Below are positions 34,767 to 44,733 of a DNA stretch of 64,000 bases, piece by piece. The DNA lies in NCBI GenBank assembly GCA_020073215.1, contig JAIQFO010000006.1, forward strand, positions 1 to 64,000, written 5' to 3'. The position numbers and the translations under genes were made by a program. How positions within the stretch are numbered: position 1 is the stretch's first letter; each line of letters opens with the position of its first letter. The stretch is from Terriglobia bacterium (GTDB lineage: Bacteria; Acidobacteriota; Terriglobia; Terriglobales; Acidobacteriaceae). Under the pieces are notes generated by a model, which was given only the letters and a program-made list of their open reading frames with translations, was not told the origin of the DNA and searched no databases.

Positions 34767-37157
34767 ATGAAGACCCACCGTATGTTCCCTTGCATTCTCC
34801 TGGTTGTCTTGTTCTCGGCGGCCGTAATTCCAACTGGGGCTGAGGCAGGCGCCGCCGAACTCGCAACCAACACCGCACTCTTGCCCACAGGAGTGCGTCT
34901 GGACGCGGTTGGAGACGCGATCGATTTGGGCAGCATGCCGCTGGCGATGGCCCTCGCGCCCGGCGGCGACAAACTCGTCGTCGTTCTCAGTGGCTGGCGC
35001 GAGCAGGGCGTGCAGATCGTCGATCTGAAATCGCGTCAGGTCCTGCAGACGTTGATCCAGCCCGCGGCCTTCTTTGGCATTGCGTTCTCTCGCGACGGCA
35101 GGGAACTCTTCGTATCGGGCGGCAATGATGACACGATTTTCTGCTACTCGTGGCGAGATGGGGCCGCAGCCATGCAACGGAAGATCGTGCTCGCCGAGAA
35201 AGCGCCGGAGAAGCCTGGTTCCCGGTATCCTGCAGGCCTCGCCGTCTCGCGAACGGGCAACTACCTGTATGTTGCCGAGAACGTGGCGGACAGCCTTGCG
35301 GTGGTTGATCTCGCCACTGCAAAAGTCGTGCAGCGGTTTCCGACCGATCATTACCCCTATGCCGTCGAAACTGCCGCCAACGGAAAAGTGTACGTTTCTG
35401 CGTGGGCAGCCGATACGGTCGCGGAATTTCAGACGAAGCCGGACGGGCTGCTGACTCCCATGGGCAAGCTGAAGGTTGGACCTCGCCCCTCGGCTCTGCT
35501 TTCGAATCGGTCCGGCTCCCGGTTGTTTGCCGCGCTGGCAGGTACCGATCAGATCGCCGTCGTCGACACCGCGCGTAGGACGGTCCTGCGCTACCTGAGC
35601 GATGCCGCACCTGCCGGGCCCGCCGAAGGAAGCACACCGAATGCGTTGGCTCTGTCGCCTGATGAGTCGCAGCTTTTCGTGGCCGAGGCCGACAACAATG
35701 CCGTGGCCGTCTTCGACGTTTCTGAAAAGCGCTCGGGCTCCGTGCCGTCGCTATTGCAGGGCCGCATACCAACCGATTGGTACCCAACCGCGGTCCTCGA
35801 TGCCGGGGGCCAACTTCTCGTGCTCAATGGCAAGGGCCACGGAAGTCATGCCAATCCTGACGGCCCCATTCCAGGGGAAGGGCTCAAGCGACCGTTGGGT
35901 TATGACTTAGGGCAGCTCAATGGGACCCTGCGCTCGAGTCCGGACCAACTCTCTTCCAGTACGTTGGCCGGGTACTCGCGGCGAGTTGCGGAAGCGAACA
36001 ACTGGCAGGCCCCGCGGAGACATAAAGACTATCCGCCTTTCAAACACGTGGTCTACATCATCAAGGAGAATCGCACCTATGACCAGGTGTTAGGTGACAT
36101 GAAAGAAGGCGACGGTGATCCCTCGCTGGTCTTTTTCGGACAAGCCATATCTCCCAATCATCACGCCCTCGCTTTACGTTTCGGACTGTTCGACCGGTTT
36201 TTTACGAATGCGGAGGTGAGCTCGCAAGGTCACATCTGGTCAACGGCGGCCTACGTCACCGATTTCGGAGAGAAGGTAATCCCTTCCGCCTACTCCGACA
36301 GGCGTGAAGGTGTGGATGGCGAGGAAATCGACGAACCCATCAACGGCTTTCTCTGGACGCTGGCCAGGAAAAAGGGAATCAGTTTTCGTGATTACGGCGA
36401 AATGGTCAAAGTGCCCGAGGGGTGGCCGGTAACCCAGAAGGAGGTAGCGTCTAGCGTCAGTCCAACGTACCCTGCCTTTGACTTGAAGACTCCCGACCAG
36501 GCGCGGGCCGATGCCTGGATCGCCGAACTCGGAGAGTTTGTCCGCAAGGGAGAAATGCCAAAGCTCGAAGTCATGCACTTGCCCAGCGATCACACCGCCG
36601 GCGGACGCGCGGGCTATCGAACCCCCCGCGCCTTCATGGCCGACAACGATCTAGCGCTCGGCAGGATTGTCGAAGCGCTCTCGAAATCGCCTTTCTGGAA
36701 AGACACTGTGATCTTTGTGCTCGAGGATGATTCGCAGTCAGGACCAGACCACATCGACTCCCATCGCTCGTGTTTCTTCGCCATCTCCGCTTACAGCCGC
36801 GCCGGCACCATCCACCGCTTTGTCAATACGACGGACGTGGTAGCCGCGATTGAAGACATTCTGGGATTGGAGCGGCTCTCCAAGTTCGACTACTTCAGCC
36901 GACCTTTATCCGACATCTTTGTCGGGACCCCGGACCTTACTCCGTGGACGTCGATTGTTCCTCAAGTAGATATGAACGAGACCAACGCCCCCGCAACGGC
37001 AGCGGCCCGAGCGTCCGCGAGGTTGGATTTCAGCGCACCGGATCGCGTCGATGACGCCATGTTCAATGAAATACTCTGGAGCATGATGAAAGGATCGGAA
37101 CCTTTGCCGGAGACCCATGCCAAAGCGCCGCTGCACGCCTATCGAGCCGGCCGCTGA
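34767..37157 (+). CDS. YVTN beta-propeller / alkaline-phosphatase-like phosphoesterase fusion protein
   Basis: N-terminal propeller repeats (SRTGNYLYVAENVADSLAVVDLATAKVVQRF); phosphoesterase motifs HVVYIIKENRTYDQVLGDM, MHLPSDHTAG, VLEDDSQSGPDHIDSHR. Confidence 0.85.
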   Translation: MKTHRMFPCILLVVLFSAAVIPTGAEAGAAELATNTALLPTGVRLDAVGDAIDLGSMPLAMALAPGGDKLVVVLSGWREQGVQIVDLKSRQVLQTLIQPAAFFGIAFSRDGRELFVSGGNDDTIFCYSWRDGAAAMQRKIVLAEKAPEKPGSRYPAGLAVSRTGNYLYVAENVADSLAVVDLATAKVVQRFPTDHYPYAVETAANGKVYVSAWAADTVAEFQTKPDGLLTPMGKLKVGPRPSALLSNRSGSRLFAALAGTDQIAVVDTARRTVLRYLSDAAPAGPAEGSTPNALALSPDESQLFVAEADNNAVAVFDVSEKRSGSVPSLLQGRIPTDWYPTAVLDAGGQLLVLNGKGHGSHANPDGPIPGEGLKRPLGYDLGQLNGTLRSSPDQLSSSTLAGYSRRVAEANNWQAPRRHKDYPPFKHVVYIIKENRTYDQVLGDMKEGDGDPSLVFFGQAISPNHHALALRFGLFDRFFTNAEVSSQGHIWSTAAYVTDFGEKVIPSAYSDRREGVDGEEIDEPINGFLWTLARKKGISFRDYGEMVKVPEGWPVTQKEVASSVSPTYPAFDLKTPDQARADAWIAELGEFVRKGEMPKLEVMHLPSDHTAGGRAGYRTPRAFMADNDLALGRIVEALSKSPFWKDTVIFVLEDDSQSGPDHIDSHRSCFFAISAYSRAGTIHRFVNTTDVVAAIEDILGLERLSKFDYFSRPLSDIFVGTPDLTPWTSIVPQVDMNETNAPATAAARASARLDFSAPDRVDDAMFNEILWSMMKGSEPLPETHAKAPLHAYRAGR

Positions 37158-37266
37158 ACATTGGGGTGCAGGATCGAGACCCGGCAGCGCTCTCTCGGCC
37201 CGCGTAAGCGAGCCTTCGCCACTGGCAGGCCCGAGGGGACGGAGCCTGCCGATCGCTTCCCTGTGC

Positions 37267-38481
37267 CTATCGCTTCTCGATTACCTTCTTGATGCGCTCG
37301 AACGCCCAGTCGATTTCTTCGCGCGTAATGACCAGGGGCGGCGCGATCCGGATCACGCGGTCATGCGTTTCCTTGCAGAGCAGGCCTTCCTCTTTCAGCG
37401 CCTCGCAGTACGGCCGTGCCGGGCTGTGCAGTTCGATGCCAATCCAGAGGCCGCGGCCGCGCACCTCTTTCAGATCCGGGCTGCGCAACGTGCACAGTTT
37501 CTCCAGGAAGTAGCCGCCCAGCTCGGCCGAGCGCTCGGGCAGTTTTTCTTCGATCAGTACCCGCAGCGCCGCCCGCGCCACGGCGCAGGCCAGCGGATTG
37601 CCGCCAAAGGTGCTGCCGTGGTCGCCGGGATGAAACACGCCCAGGATTTCCTTGGACGCAAGCACGGCGGACACCGGATAAAAGCCGCCGGAAAGCGCTT
37701 TGCCCACGATGATGGCGTCAGGCCGTATGCCCTCGTGCATGTAGGCGAACAGCTTGCCGGTGCGGCCGAGGCCGGACTGGATCTCGTCGGCAATCAGAAG
37801 CACGCGATTCTGCTGGCAGATGGCCGCCGCCTCTTTCAGGAATCCGGCGGGCGGAATCACAATGCCCGCTTCTCCCTGGATGGGCTCGACCAGGAACGCA
37901 CACGTATTCGGAGTAATCGCGCCGCGCAACGCCGCCGCATCGCCGTACGGGATAATCTTGAACCCGGGCGTGAACGGGCCGAAGCCGTCGCGGTACTGCT
38001 CGTCGGTCGAGAAGCCGACAATCGTTACCGTGCGTCCGTGAAAATTGTTGGCGCACACAATAATCTCGGCCTTGCCGTCCGGAATGCCCTTGACCTTGTG
38101 CCCCCACTTGCGGGCGGCCTTGACCGCGGTCTCTACCGCCTCGGCGCCCGAGTTCATGGGCAGCGTCATCTCGAAGCCGGTAAGCTCATGCAGTTGCTGG
38201 AGGAGCAAGGGCAGCTGGTCGTTGCGGAAAGCCCGCGAAGTGAGCGTGACTTTGTGCGCCTGATCAACCAGGGCGCTGAGGATCTTGGGGTGGCAGTGGC
38301 CCTGGTTCACCGCGGAATAAGCGGCCAGGCAGTCCAGATACTTCTTGCCTTCCACGTCATAGACCCAGCAGCCCTGGGCGCGGTCAATGACGACATCGAG
38401 CGGATGGTAGTTATGAGCTCCGTATTGTTCTTCGAGCTGTATGAATTCCTGGGTCTGGTTCTTTTCTTCGGTGACGGGCAT
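37267..38481 (-). CDS. rocD: Ornithine--oxo-acid aminotransferase
   Basis: [44 protein letters not shown]; class III aminotransferase Lys region [20 protein letters not shown]. Confidence 0.93.
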   Translation of the reverse strand: MPVTEEKNQTQEFIQLEEQYGAHNYHPLDVVIDRAQGCWVYDVEGKKYLDCLAAYSAVNQGHCHPKILSALVDQAHKVTLTSRAFRNDQLPLLLQQLHELTGFEMTLPMNSGAEAVETAVKAARKWGHKVKGIPDGKAEIIVCANNFHGRTVTIVGFSTDEQYRDGFGPFTPGFKIIPYGDAAALRGAITPNTCAFLVEPIQGEAGIVIPPAGFLKEAAAICQQNRVLLIADEIQSGLGRTGKLFAYMHEGIRPDAIIVGKALSGGFYPVSAVLASKEILGVFHPGDHGSTFGGNPLACAVARAALRVLIEEKLPERSAELGGYFLEKLCTLRSPDLKEVRGRGLWIGIELHSPARPYCEALKEEGLLCKETHDRVIRIAPPLVITREEIDWAFERIKKVIEKR

Positions 38482-38713
38482 GTGCCTTCTCTCTTTCCTT
38501 ACCTGTCTTAAACTTTGGGGGTCAGTTGTCTATTCTACGGATCGGCGTCTGTTTCCCTCTAAGGATACGCCTTGTCCGCTGGGCTTGCACCAACCATGCG
38601 GGGATTCTTTGCTTCGATCACATCCGAACTACGCAGGAGGATAACGCAAAGTAGTCTTGCGCATTTTCACTTTGGGAATTTTCTCATGATTTCCTCTCGA
38701 TCGCCAACTCGCT

Positions 38714-38729
38714 TGTGATCTACATCACG
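38714..38729. promoter_or_regulatory. CRP/FNR-like palindrome TGTGATCTACATCACG
   Basis: Between divergent rocD and the 38953 ORF. Confidence 0.5.
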
Positions 38730-38952
38730 TCCGCAGCGGTGGGGAGTGACGGACGAGCATTCGTCGGACGCGCCCGCTCTCCGTCAGCATAACTCCGCGT
38801 AGTCAAATCGAAGCTGCGTCTCAACCGTCTAACTCACAGTAACTACGGGTCATAAACTTCTGGTATCTCTGTGTTCTTTTCGGCCTGTCGCGTGCTATGC
38901 CCTCGGTATCTCTCTGGCCGAAGTTTCACAGAAGAGAAGACTGGACCCAGCC

Positions 38953-39228
38953 ATGCTGCATAAATGTGCCAACCCCGAGTGCTCAGCGCCCTTCCTCTCC
39001 CTTCGGGAAGGGAAGCTGTTCCTAGCCGAAACTTTTCCTTCCCAGAATGGCTTCGCATTCAACGGCAACCGGCGAAAGCCGCGCCAGCGCGAGCACTTCT
39101 GGCTCTGCGATGCCTGCTCCGCTCACTTCACGCTGCGCTTCGACAACACTCTTGGGATGTTGACCGTTCCCCTCAGCATCCGCTCCGCTCCGCGCTACCT
39201 CACTCGCGCCGCTGGCAGCGCGAGTTGA
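38953..39228 (+). CDS. Small hypothetical protein with paired Cys motifs
   Basis: MLHKCANPECSAPFLSLREGKLF...FWLCDACSAHFTLRFD. Confidence 0.55.
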   Translation: MLHKCANPECSAPFLSLREGKLFLAETFPSQNGFAFNGNRRKPRQREHFWLCDACSAHFTLRFDNTLGMLTVPLSIRSAPRYLTRAAGSAS

Positions 39229-39246
39229 TCATCAGGGAGCCCTGTG

Positions 39247-39741
39247 ATGGATAACCCAATCCGAAAAAATTGTCCTTGCCTGGTTTGCGGTCGCGACTCG
39301 TTCCGCCACACTGGATGGTTCCTCGTCATCGAGAATCGCTGGCTCGACCGTCTCAAGATCCTTTCCTGGCATCCTTCGCTCGCCAAGCACAAAGACGTGC
39401 ACAGCGTCTGCTGCCGGCGGCATCTCAAAACGCTCATCGCCCACTGGCTCACCGAAGCCAGCCTTCATCTTCCTCCAGCGAACCGTCTTCCCATGCCCAT
39501 CGGCAGCGACCCGGTTCTCACCGATGTCGATCTCGGCCCCCAATCGGTGGGCCGCCTGATCGGCGAATTAGCGGTTCATCGCGAAGCCTTTTCCAGCGGC
39601 TGGTCCGGTTCTCCCGCTGCCCTCGAATGCATCCTCGACGCCCTCGTCACCCCCGGAGAGGAGAACGAACCCCGCGCGCTGAAGTTCCATCCTCAGCTCT
39701 TCGATCCACCCAAGCCTCGGCACGAATTATCCCTCCAATAA
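39247..39741 (+). CDS. Hypothetical protein
   Basis: Open 165-codon frame after the 38953 ORF; N-terminal CPCLVCGRD. Confidence 0.5.
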   Translation: MDNPIRKNCPCLVCGRDSFRHTGWFLVIENRWLDRLKILSWHPSLAKHKDVHSVCCRRHLKTLIAHWLTEASLHLPPANRLPMPIGSDPVLTDVDLGPQSVGRLIGELAVHREAFSSGWSGSPAALECILDALVTPGEENEPRALKFHPQLFDPPKPRHELSLQ

Positions 39742-39755
39742 GGCGCCGGCGGAGT

Positions 39756-40841
39756 CTAGCTCCGCCGGCGCTCCTTCCACACTCGCCAGTCTTTCTCCAT
39801 CGCGTCTGCCATCGCCTGCGCCGCTCCCGCCAGCCAGCCCCTTTTTCGCCCCCGTAAATCTTTCAGGATTGCCTTCCGCTTCTCCGCCGTTCCCAGATGA
39901 ACATTCGCAGTCTCTCTGCCCATCGCCTCCAGCAGCCGCAGTTCCCTTTTGCTCGTCTTTAATTCATCCAGTTCGATGCGCGAGCAATGCGGCGACAGCC
40001 GCCGCACAATCCAGCTTCCCCGCATCTGCACGTACGGATCGGGACAGCGCACCGCCTCCTTCAGAATCGCGCCATACAGAATCTCTGCCGTCGCTTGCTT
40101 CGGATTCACCCAGTGCAACGCCGAGGGCAACAGCGCCTTCGCTTCCCGCGCCACACGCGCGCCCCTCCACTCCGCGATCGCTACCAACCGCACCCGTCCC
40201 AGGCTTCCCAGCCCGGCCCTTCGCCGTGCCAGCCGATACGGGATCCCGCGCTCCGGCAGCAGATGCTCAATCGCCTCGCGCGCGCTTTCTGGAACTTCTC
40301 CCTTGGCCGTAGGCAGACGATCCATCTTCCCCCAGAACACAGCCGGATCGCGCAGCTTGCTCTCCGCGATCGCCCGCAACTACTCATGATTCTCGCCCAA
40401 CACAAATGCCCGCCCGCCCGACTCCATGCTGCGCTCGTATCCCGCCAAAATCGCCGCCACTGACTCTTTCGGCTTCATCGCCAGGCGATGCGCCCGTATC
40501 GCCAGCAGCGCGCTCGCCGCGAGCCGGACCAGATCCATGGTGTAGGGATACACACCGGCTTCGTCAAAATCGTTGATCCCCCACACCAGCCGCCCCTCAC
40601 AATCTCGCCAGGTGCCAAAATTCTCCACGTGCAGATCGCCCACCGACAAAAGACGAGGCGCCTGGTCGAGTTTCGCACACACCTCCGGCCACAGCTGCAA
40701 CCACCGGTAAAACGTAGCCCGCAGGAACGGAAACGGACCCCCCGCCATCTGTTCGTGCTTGAACTTAAGATCGGGCTCCACAATTCGGATGTGCGACCCC
40801 AGCCAATCCTCATACTTCTGGGTAGCCTTAACAATATTCAT
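39756..40841 (-). pseudogene. DUF2252-like protein interrupted by an in-frame TAG
   Basis: ORF 40380-40853 (LSVGDLHVENFGTWRDCEGRLVWGINDFDEAGVYPYTMDLVRLAASALLA) ends ...GENHE-TAG; the same frame continues -LRAIAESKLRDPAVFWGKMDRL to 39756. Confidence 0.75.
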
Positions 40842-40923
40842 GGCCGCTAACAATAGGAACGCAGCTCTACCTTGTCAAGGCAGATGGAACCGCGCACTCC
40901 GTCCTGTTATGATGTGCGCGCCC

Positions 40924-43128
40924 ATGTTGCGAAATTCTCATCTGGAATTGTGGGGACGGGTGCGAGTGTGGGGACGGGCGTCCTCGCCCGTCCAAGCCGA
41001 GCGAACCGGGGTCCCGGTCAAGCCCGGTTTTGGCTTGACGGGGTGGAGGAGCTCGGCAGCCGCCAGTGGCCACCGTAACTCTGGACTCGCTCTTGCCCTC
41101 TTTCTGCTCGCAGTCTCCCCAACCCTCCAAGCCCTCCCCGCCCCGAAAACGCCGCCGCCGGCGCCGCACCCCGTCCGCCTGGTCCAGCAATCGATCCCCA
41201 TGCCCGACGGCGTCCACCTCGCTGCCACGCTCTACATGCCCAGCGACGCCAAGCCCGGCGAAAAATTTCCCGCCCTGCTCGAATATCTCCCCTATCGCAA
41301 AGACGATGCCACTGCCGCCCGCGACTATCCCATCCACGCCTGGTTCGCCGCCCGCGGATACGTCAGCGTCCGAGTGGATATCCGAGGCTTCGGCGCGAGC
41401 GAAGGTAGGCCCACCGACCGGGAATATTCCGAGCAGGAGCAACGCGACGGGGAGCAAGTCATCGCCTGGCTGGCCGCTCAGCCCTGGTCCACCGGCAAAG
41501 TGGGAATGTTCGGCATTTCCTGGGGAGGCTTCAACTCCATCCAGATGGCTATGCGTCATCCGCCCGCGCTCAAAGCCATCCTGGCCGTCGACGCCACCGA
41601 GCAACTCTTCCACGATGACATCCACTACATCGACGGCATGATGCACTTCGACGAGTTCGAACTGAACATGGACCTCGCCCCCGCCATGACCGCAGCCCCC
41701 GACTACTCGCTCGACGAAAAAGTTCTAGGTCCGCGCTTCGACTCCGCGCCCTGGTCCCTGCTCTACCTCAAGCATCAGCGCGACGGCGAATTCTGGCGCG
41801 CCCCCGTCCGCCCGCTAAGCGAAATCAAAATCCCCTGCTTCCTGATCGGAGGCCTGCTCGATGGCTATCGCGATTCCATCCCCCGCATGTTCGAGCAAGT
41901 CAAAGCTCCGGTCAAAGCCATCATCGGCCCATGGAATCACACCTTCCCCCACGACGCCGAACCCGGCCCCCAAATCGAATGGCGAGATCAGGCCCTCCGC
42001 TGGTGGGATTACTGGCTCAAAAACCGCAACACCGGAATCATGGAAGAGCCGCCGCTATCCATTTATATGCAAGACTGGCACGCCCCCGACGCGCACCTCA
42101 AAACCGTACCGGGAAAATGGCGAGGTGAAATTGGGTGGCCACCCAGGAACGTGGCGAACACGACCCTCTACCTCTACGATACTCACGCCCTCTACACCGA
42201 TGCCGCCAAGCCCGCCGTCCATCAACTCCGCTACATTCCAAGCGTTGGCGTAGAAGCCGGATTCTGGTGGGGAGAGTTGCTCACCGACCAGCGCCCCGCC
42301 GACGCTTTCAGCCTAACCTACGATTCCGCCCCGCTGAAAACAGAACTTACCATCCTAGGACGCCCCCACGCCCTGCTTCAAGCAAGTTCGTCCGCCCCGC
42401 TCGCCAACTGGTTCGTGCGCCTCTCCGATGTAGCTCCCGACGGCACCACAACCCAAGTTACGGGAGCGGGACTGAACGGCACGCAGCGCGACAACGCCTC
42501 CGACCCCAAGGACCTGGTCCCGAATCAGACTTACTCGCTAGATATAGAAATGCATCTCACCACCTGGACCTTCCCCAAAGGCCATCGCATTCGCCTCGCA
42601 ATCTCGAACGCGCTCTGGCCCATGATCTGGCCAACTCCCTATGCGATGACGACCACCCTGCAACTGGGCGGCGACACCGGATCACGCTTGACCGTGCCGC
42701 TAGTCCCACCCTCGATGTACGCCGCTCCCGAATTCGCGCCTCCCGAGCCCTCCGAGCAGCGCAATGACTTTCAGTCCGTAGGTTTCCCCTGGCCCGGCGA
42801 TTGGAAAACCGAACGCGACGAGCTCGACGGTAAAACAAAAGTGACGTGGAAGGGAAAGTCCGAAGAGATTTACCCCTGGGGAAAAGAAACCGACTTAGAA
42901 GACCTGACCTACGTTGCCGATGACAAGCACCCCGAAACTAGCTCCGTCGAAGGCGAAGCCAAAATCGTGATGGCCCTGAAGCAGCAAACCCTAACCTGGC
43001 AAGGCCACCTAACCCTAACCAGCGATGCCCAGAACTTCTACTACAAGTACACCCGCCAGCTATTCAAAGACGGCCAGCAGATCAAAGAGAAAACCTGGCA
43101 GGAAACGATTCCGCGAGACCACCAGTGA
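40924..43128 (+). CDS. CocE/NonD family hydrolase (X-Pro dipeptidyl-peptidase S15-like)
   Basis: MPDGVHLAATLYMPS, FAARGYVSVRVDIRGFGASEG, VGMFGISWGGFNSIQMA, IGPWNHTFP; C-terminal jelly-roll. Confidence 0.85.
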   Translation: MLRNSHLELWGRVRVWGRASSPVQAERTGVPVKPGFGLTGWRSSAAASGHRNSGLALALFLLAVSPTLQALPAPKTPPPAPHPVRLVQQSIPMPDGVHLAATLYMPSDAKPGEKFPALLEYLPYRKDDATAARDYPIHAWFAARGYVSVRVDIRGFGASEGRPTDREYSEQEQRDGEQVIAWLAAQPWSTGKVGMFGISWGGFNSIQMAMRHPPALKAILAVDATEQLFHDDIHYIDGMMHFDEFELNMDLAPAMTAAPDYSLDEKVLGPRFDSAPWSLLYLKHQRDGEFWRAPVRPLSEIKIPCFLIGGLLDGYRDSIPRMFEQVKAPVKAIIGPWNHTFPHDAEPGPQIEWRDQALRWWDYWLKNRNTGIMEEPPLSIYMQDWHAPDAHLKTVPGKWRGEIGWPPRNVANTTLYLYDTHALYTDAAKPAVHQLRYIPSVGVEAGFWWGELLTDQRPADAFSLTYDSAPLKTELTILGRPHALLQASSSAPLANWFVRLSDVAPDGTTTQVTGAGLNGTQRDNASDPKDLVPNQTYSLDIEMHLTTWTFPKGHRIRLAISNALWPMIWPTPYAMTTTLQLGGDTGSRLTVPLVPPSMYAAPEFAPPEPSEQRNDFQSVGFPWPGDWKTERDELDGKTKVTWKGKSEEIYPWGKETDLEDLTYVADDKHPETSSVEGEAKIVMALKQQTLTWQGHLTLTSDAQNFYYKYTRQLFKDGQQIKEKTWQETIPRDHQ
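40966..41064 (+). repeat. GTGTGGGGACGGGCG palindrome family, copy 3 (four hairpins), inside the 40924 CDS
   Basis: GGACGGGCG-TCCT-CGCCCGTCC; GCCGAGC...GCTCGGC enclosing ACCGGG-GT-CCCGGT and GTCAAGCC...GGCTTGAC. Confidence 0.85.
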
Positions 43129-43225
43129 GACTCAGGCGTCACAACGGAGGCGATGAGTGAAATCTGATTTCGTCAACTAGCGCAAGCCTATGGAAGACCG
43201 CCCAACTTCGGCGTAAAGTGCTGGC

Positions 43226-44329
43226 ATGAAAGCAGCATTCATTCTTGGATGTCTAATCGTGGCTGTCCTGCCCCTACTCGCACGCGCCCAAAATGGTCAT
43301 CCTAGCGTTCGTGAGCCCCTTGTTGTTGTCCAAGACGGAAAGTACGGGTACATCGACCACAACGGCGCGATGTTGATACCGCCGCAGTTTTGGTGGGGAG
43401 CAGATTTCGAGCATGGGTTTGGTGCGGTCTACGTTTGTGGACGTGTGGTCTCCGTCGATGCGAGCGGGAATCTGGTGCCGCTGCGAGCTAGGCCAGAACA
43501 TGAGCTTAGACCGAAGCTGGTGGGCGGCAAATTCGGGTTCGTTGACGGTTCAGGACAGTTCAAGATACCCGCCGCGTTCGAGGATGCGTTGCCGTTCTCT
43601 GACGGAATGGCCGCAGTTCGTCTGCGTGATAAATGGGGCTTCATCGACTCGACTGGTCGCGTAGTTATTCCCCCTGCGTTTGAGGCTGCGTATTACTTCC
43701 GCGAGGGAGTAGCCATCGCGACGACTGGGGGGACCGAAGTGCTCATCGACAAAACCGGAAAAGTGCTCGCACGCGGGTTTAAGCAACTTCGGGGCGTAAC
43801 CGCGGAACGGCGTGTGCCGGTAAGCAGGGATGAGAAGTACGGATACTTAGACGTAACCGGCACCATCGCCATTCCTTTGGTGTATGACGATGCCGACTCA
43901 TTCAGCGAGGGACTGGCCCCGGTGAAGAAATATGGAAAGTGGGGCTATATAGATAGAAATGGAGCTACAACAATCCCATTAGAATTCGACTCGGCTGGTG
44001 TATTCGGCAGTGGGTTGGCGCCGGTTAAAATTGGACGTGAGTCGGGCTTTATTGAAGTCTCGGGCAAGTTTGCGTTTCGCATCGCGTTCGAGTACTCGCC
44101 CGGATTTTGGGGCATAGACGGGGACACCGACGTGTCGCGCTTCTGGACGAAAGACGGAGCATTCGGCTACGTAAACACTTCGGGCAAGGTGATATGGGGA
44201 CCGATTAGGGGCAGCCCAGACCACGCTCCCATATTAGGCTGGTCCGAACAGGACAGAGTCAAGAGCTGCGAGGGTGTGCCAGATGCCACTCGCAATACAG
44301 TCGCCGCTTTCCCAAAAGGTGATGATTAG
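43226..44329 (+). CDS. WG-repeat-containing protein
   Basis: Repeated GKYGYIDHNGAMLIPPQF / DKWGFIDSTGRVVIPPAF / GKWGYIDRNGATTIPLEF units. Confidence 0.9.
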   Translation: MKAAFILGCLIVAVLPLLARAQNGHPSVREPLVVVQDGKYGYIDHNGAMLIPPQFWWGADFEHGFGAVYVCGRVVSVDASGNLVPLRARPEHELRPKLVGGKFGFVDGSGQFKIPAAFEDALPFSDGMAAVRLRDKWGFIDSTGRVVIPPAFEAAYYFREGVAIATTGGTEVLIDKTGKVLARGFKQLRGVTAERRVPVSRDEKYGYLDVTGTIAIPLVYDDADSFSEGLAPVKKYGKWGYIDRNGATTIPLEFDSAGVFGSGLAPVKIGRESGFIEVSGKFAFRIAFEYSPGFWGIDGDTDVSRFWTKDGAFGYVNTSGKVIWGPIRGSPDHAPILGWSEQDRVKSCEGVPDATRNTVAAFPKGDD

Positions 44330-44733
44330 TTCGGATGATTGTTGATAATCCCGATTTCACTCGTTGACCGGGTCAATGAGCGGTTAGAGTATTGCCTCCT
44401 GAAGCGGGCTTGCCCCATGACCAAAGCAGCGAAGAACCGCCTATCCGCAGTCCTTCGCGCGACCGAGTACCTGTTCCTTGGAAAACATCGCGCTCAAATT
44501 TTGTCCTCGAATACCGCGCCGTCCCCAACTGGCAAAGACTGCTTGAGAGCCTCCTGGATCACCAGGAAATGACGACAAGGAAATGTTGGCCGGAGTGCGT
44601 CTGAAATTTCGAGATCTCTACGACCAACTGGCAGGGGTCCGCAGATCCGTCCGGCGCCCTCGAAGCCCTTTTAGCCGAACTCCCGGCTCCGAAGAAACCG
44701 CACTAGTACCGCGACCGCGTGAAATCTTCACTT

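Noticed and set aside
37117-38511. 464-aa ORF opposite rocD
   Set aside because: Antisense shadow of a well-supported aminotransferase.
44330-44720. Short ORFs (e.g. VLEYRAVPNWQRLLESLLDHQE) suggestive of a gene remnant
   Set aside because: Fragment too short and frame-broken; I could not tie it to a family.
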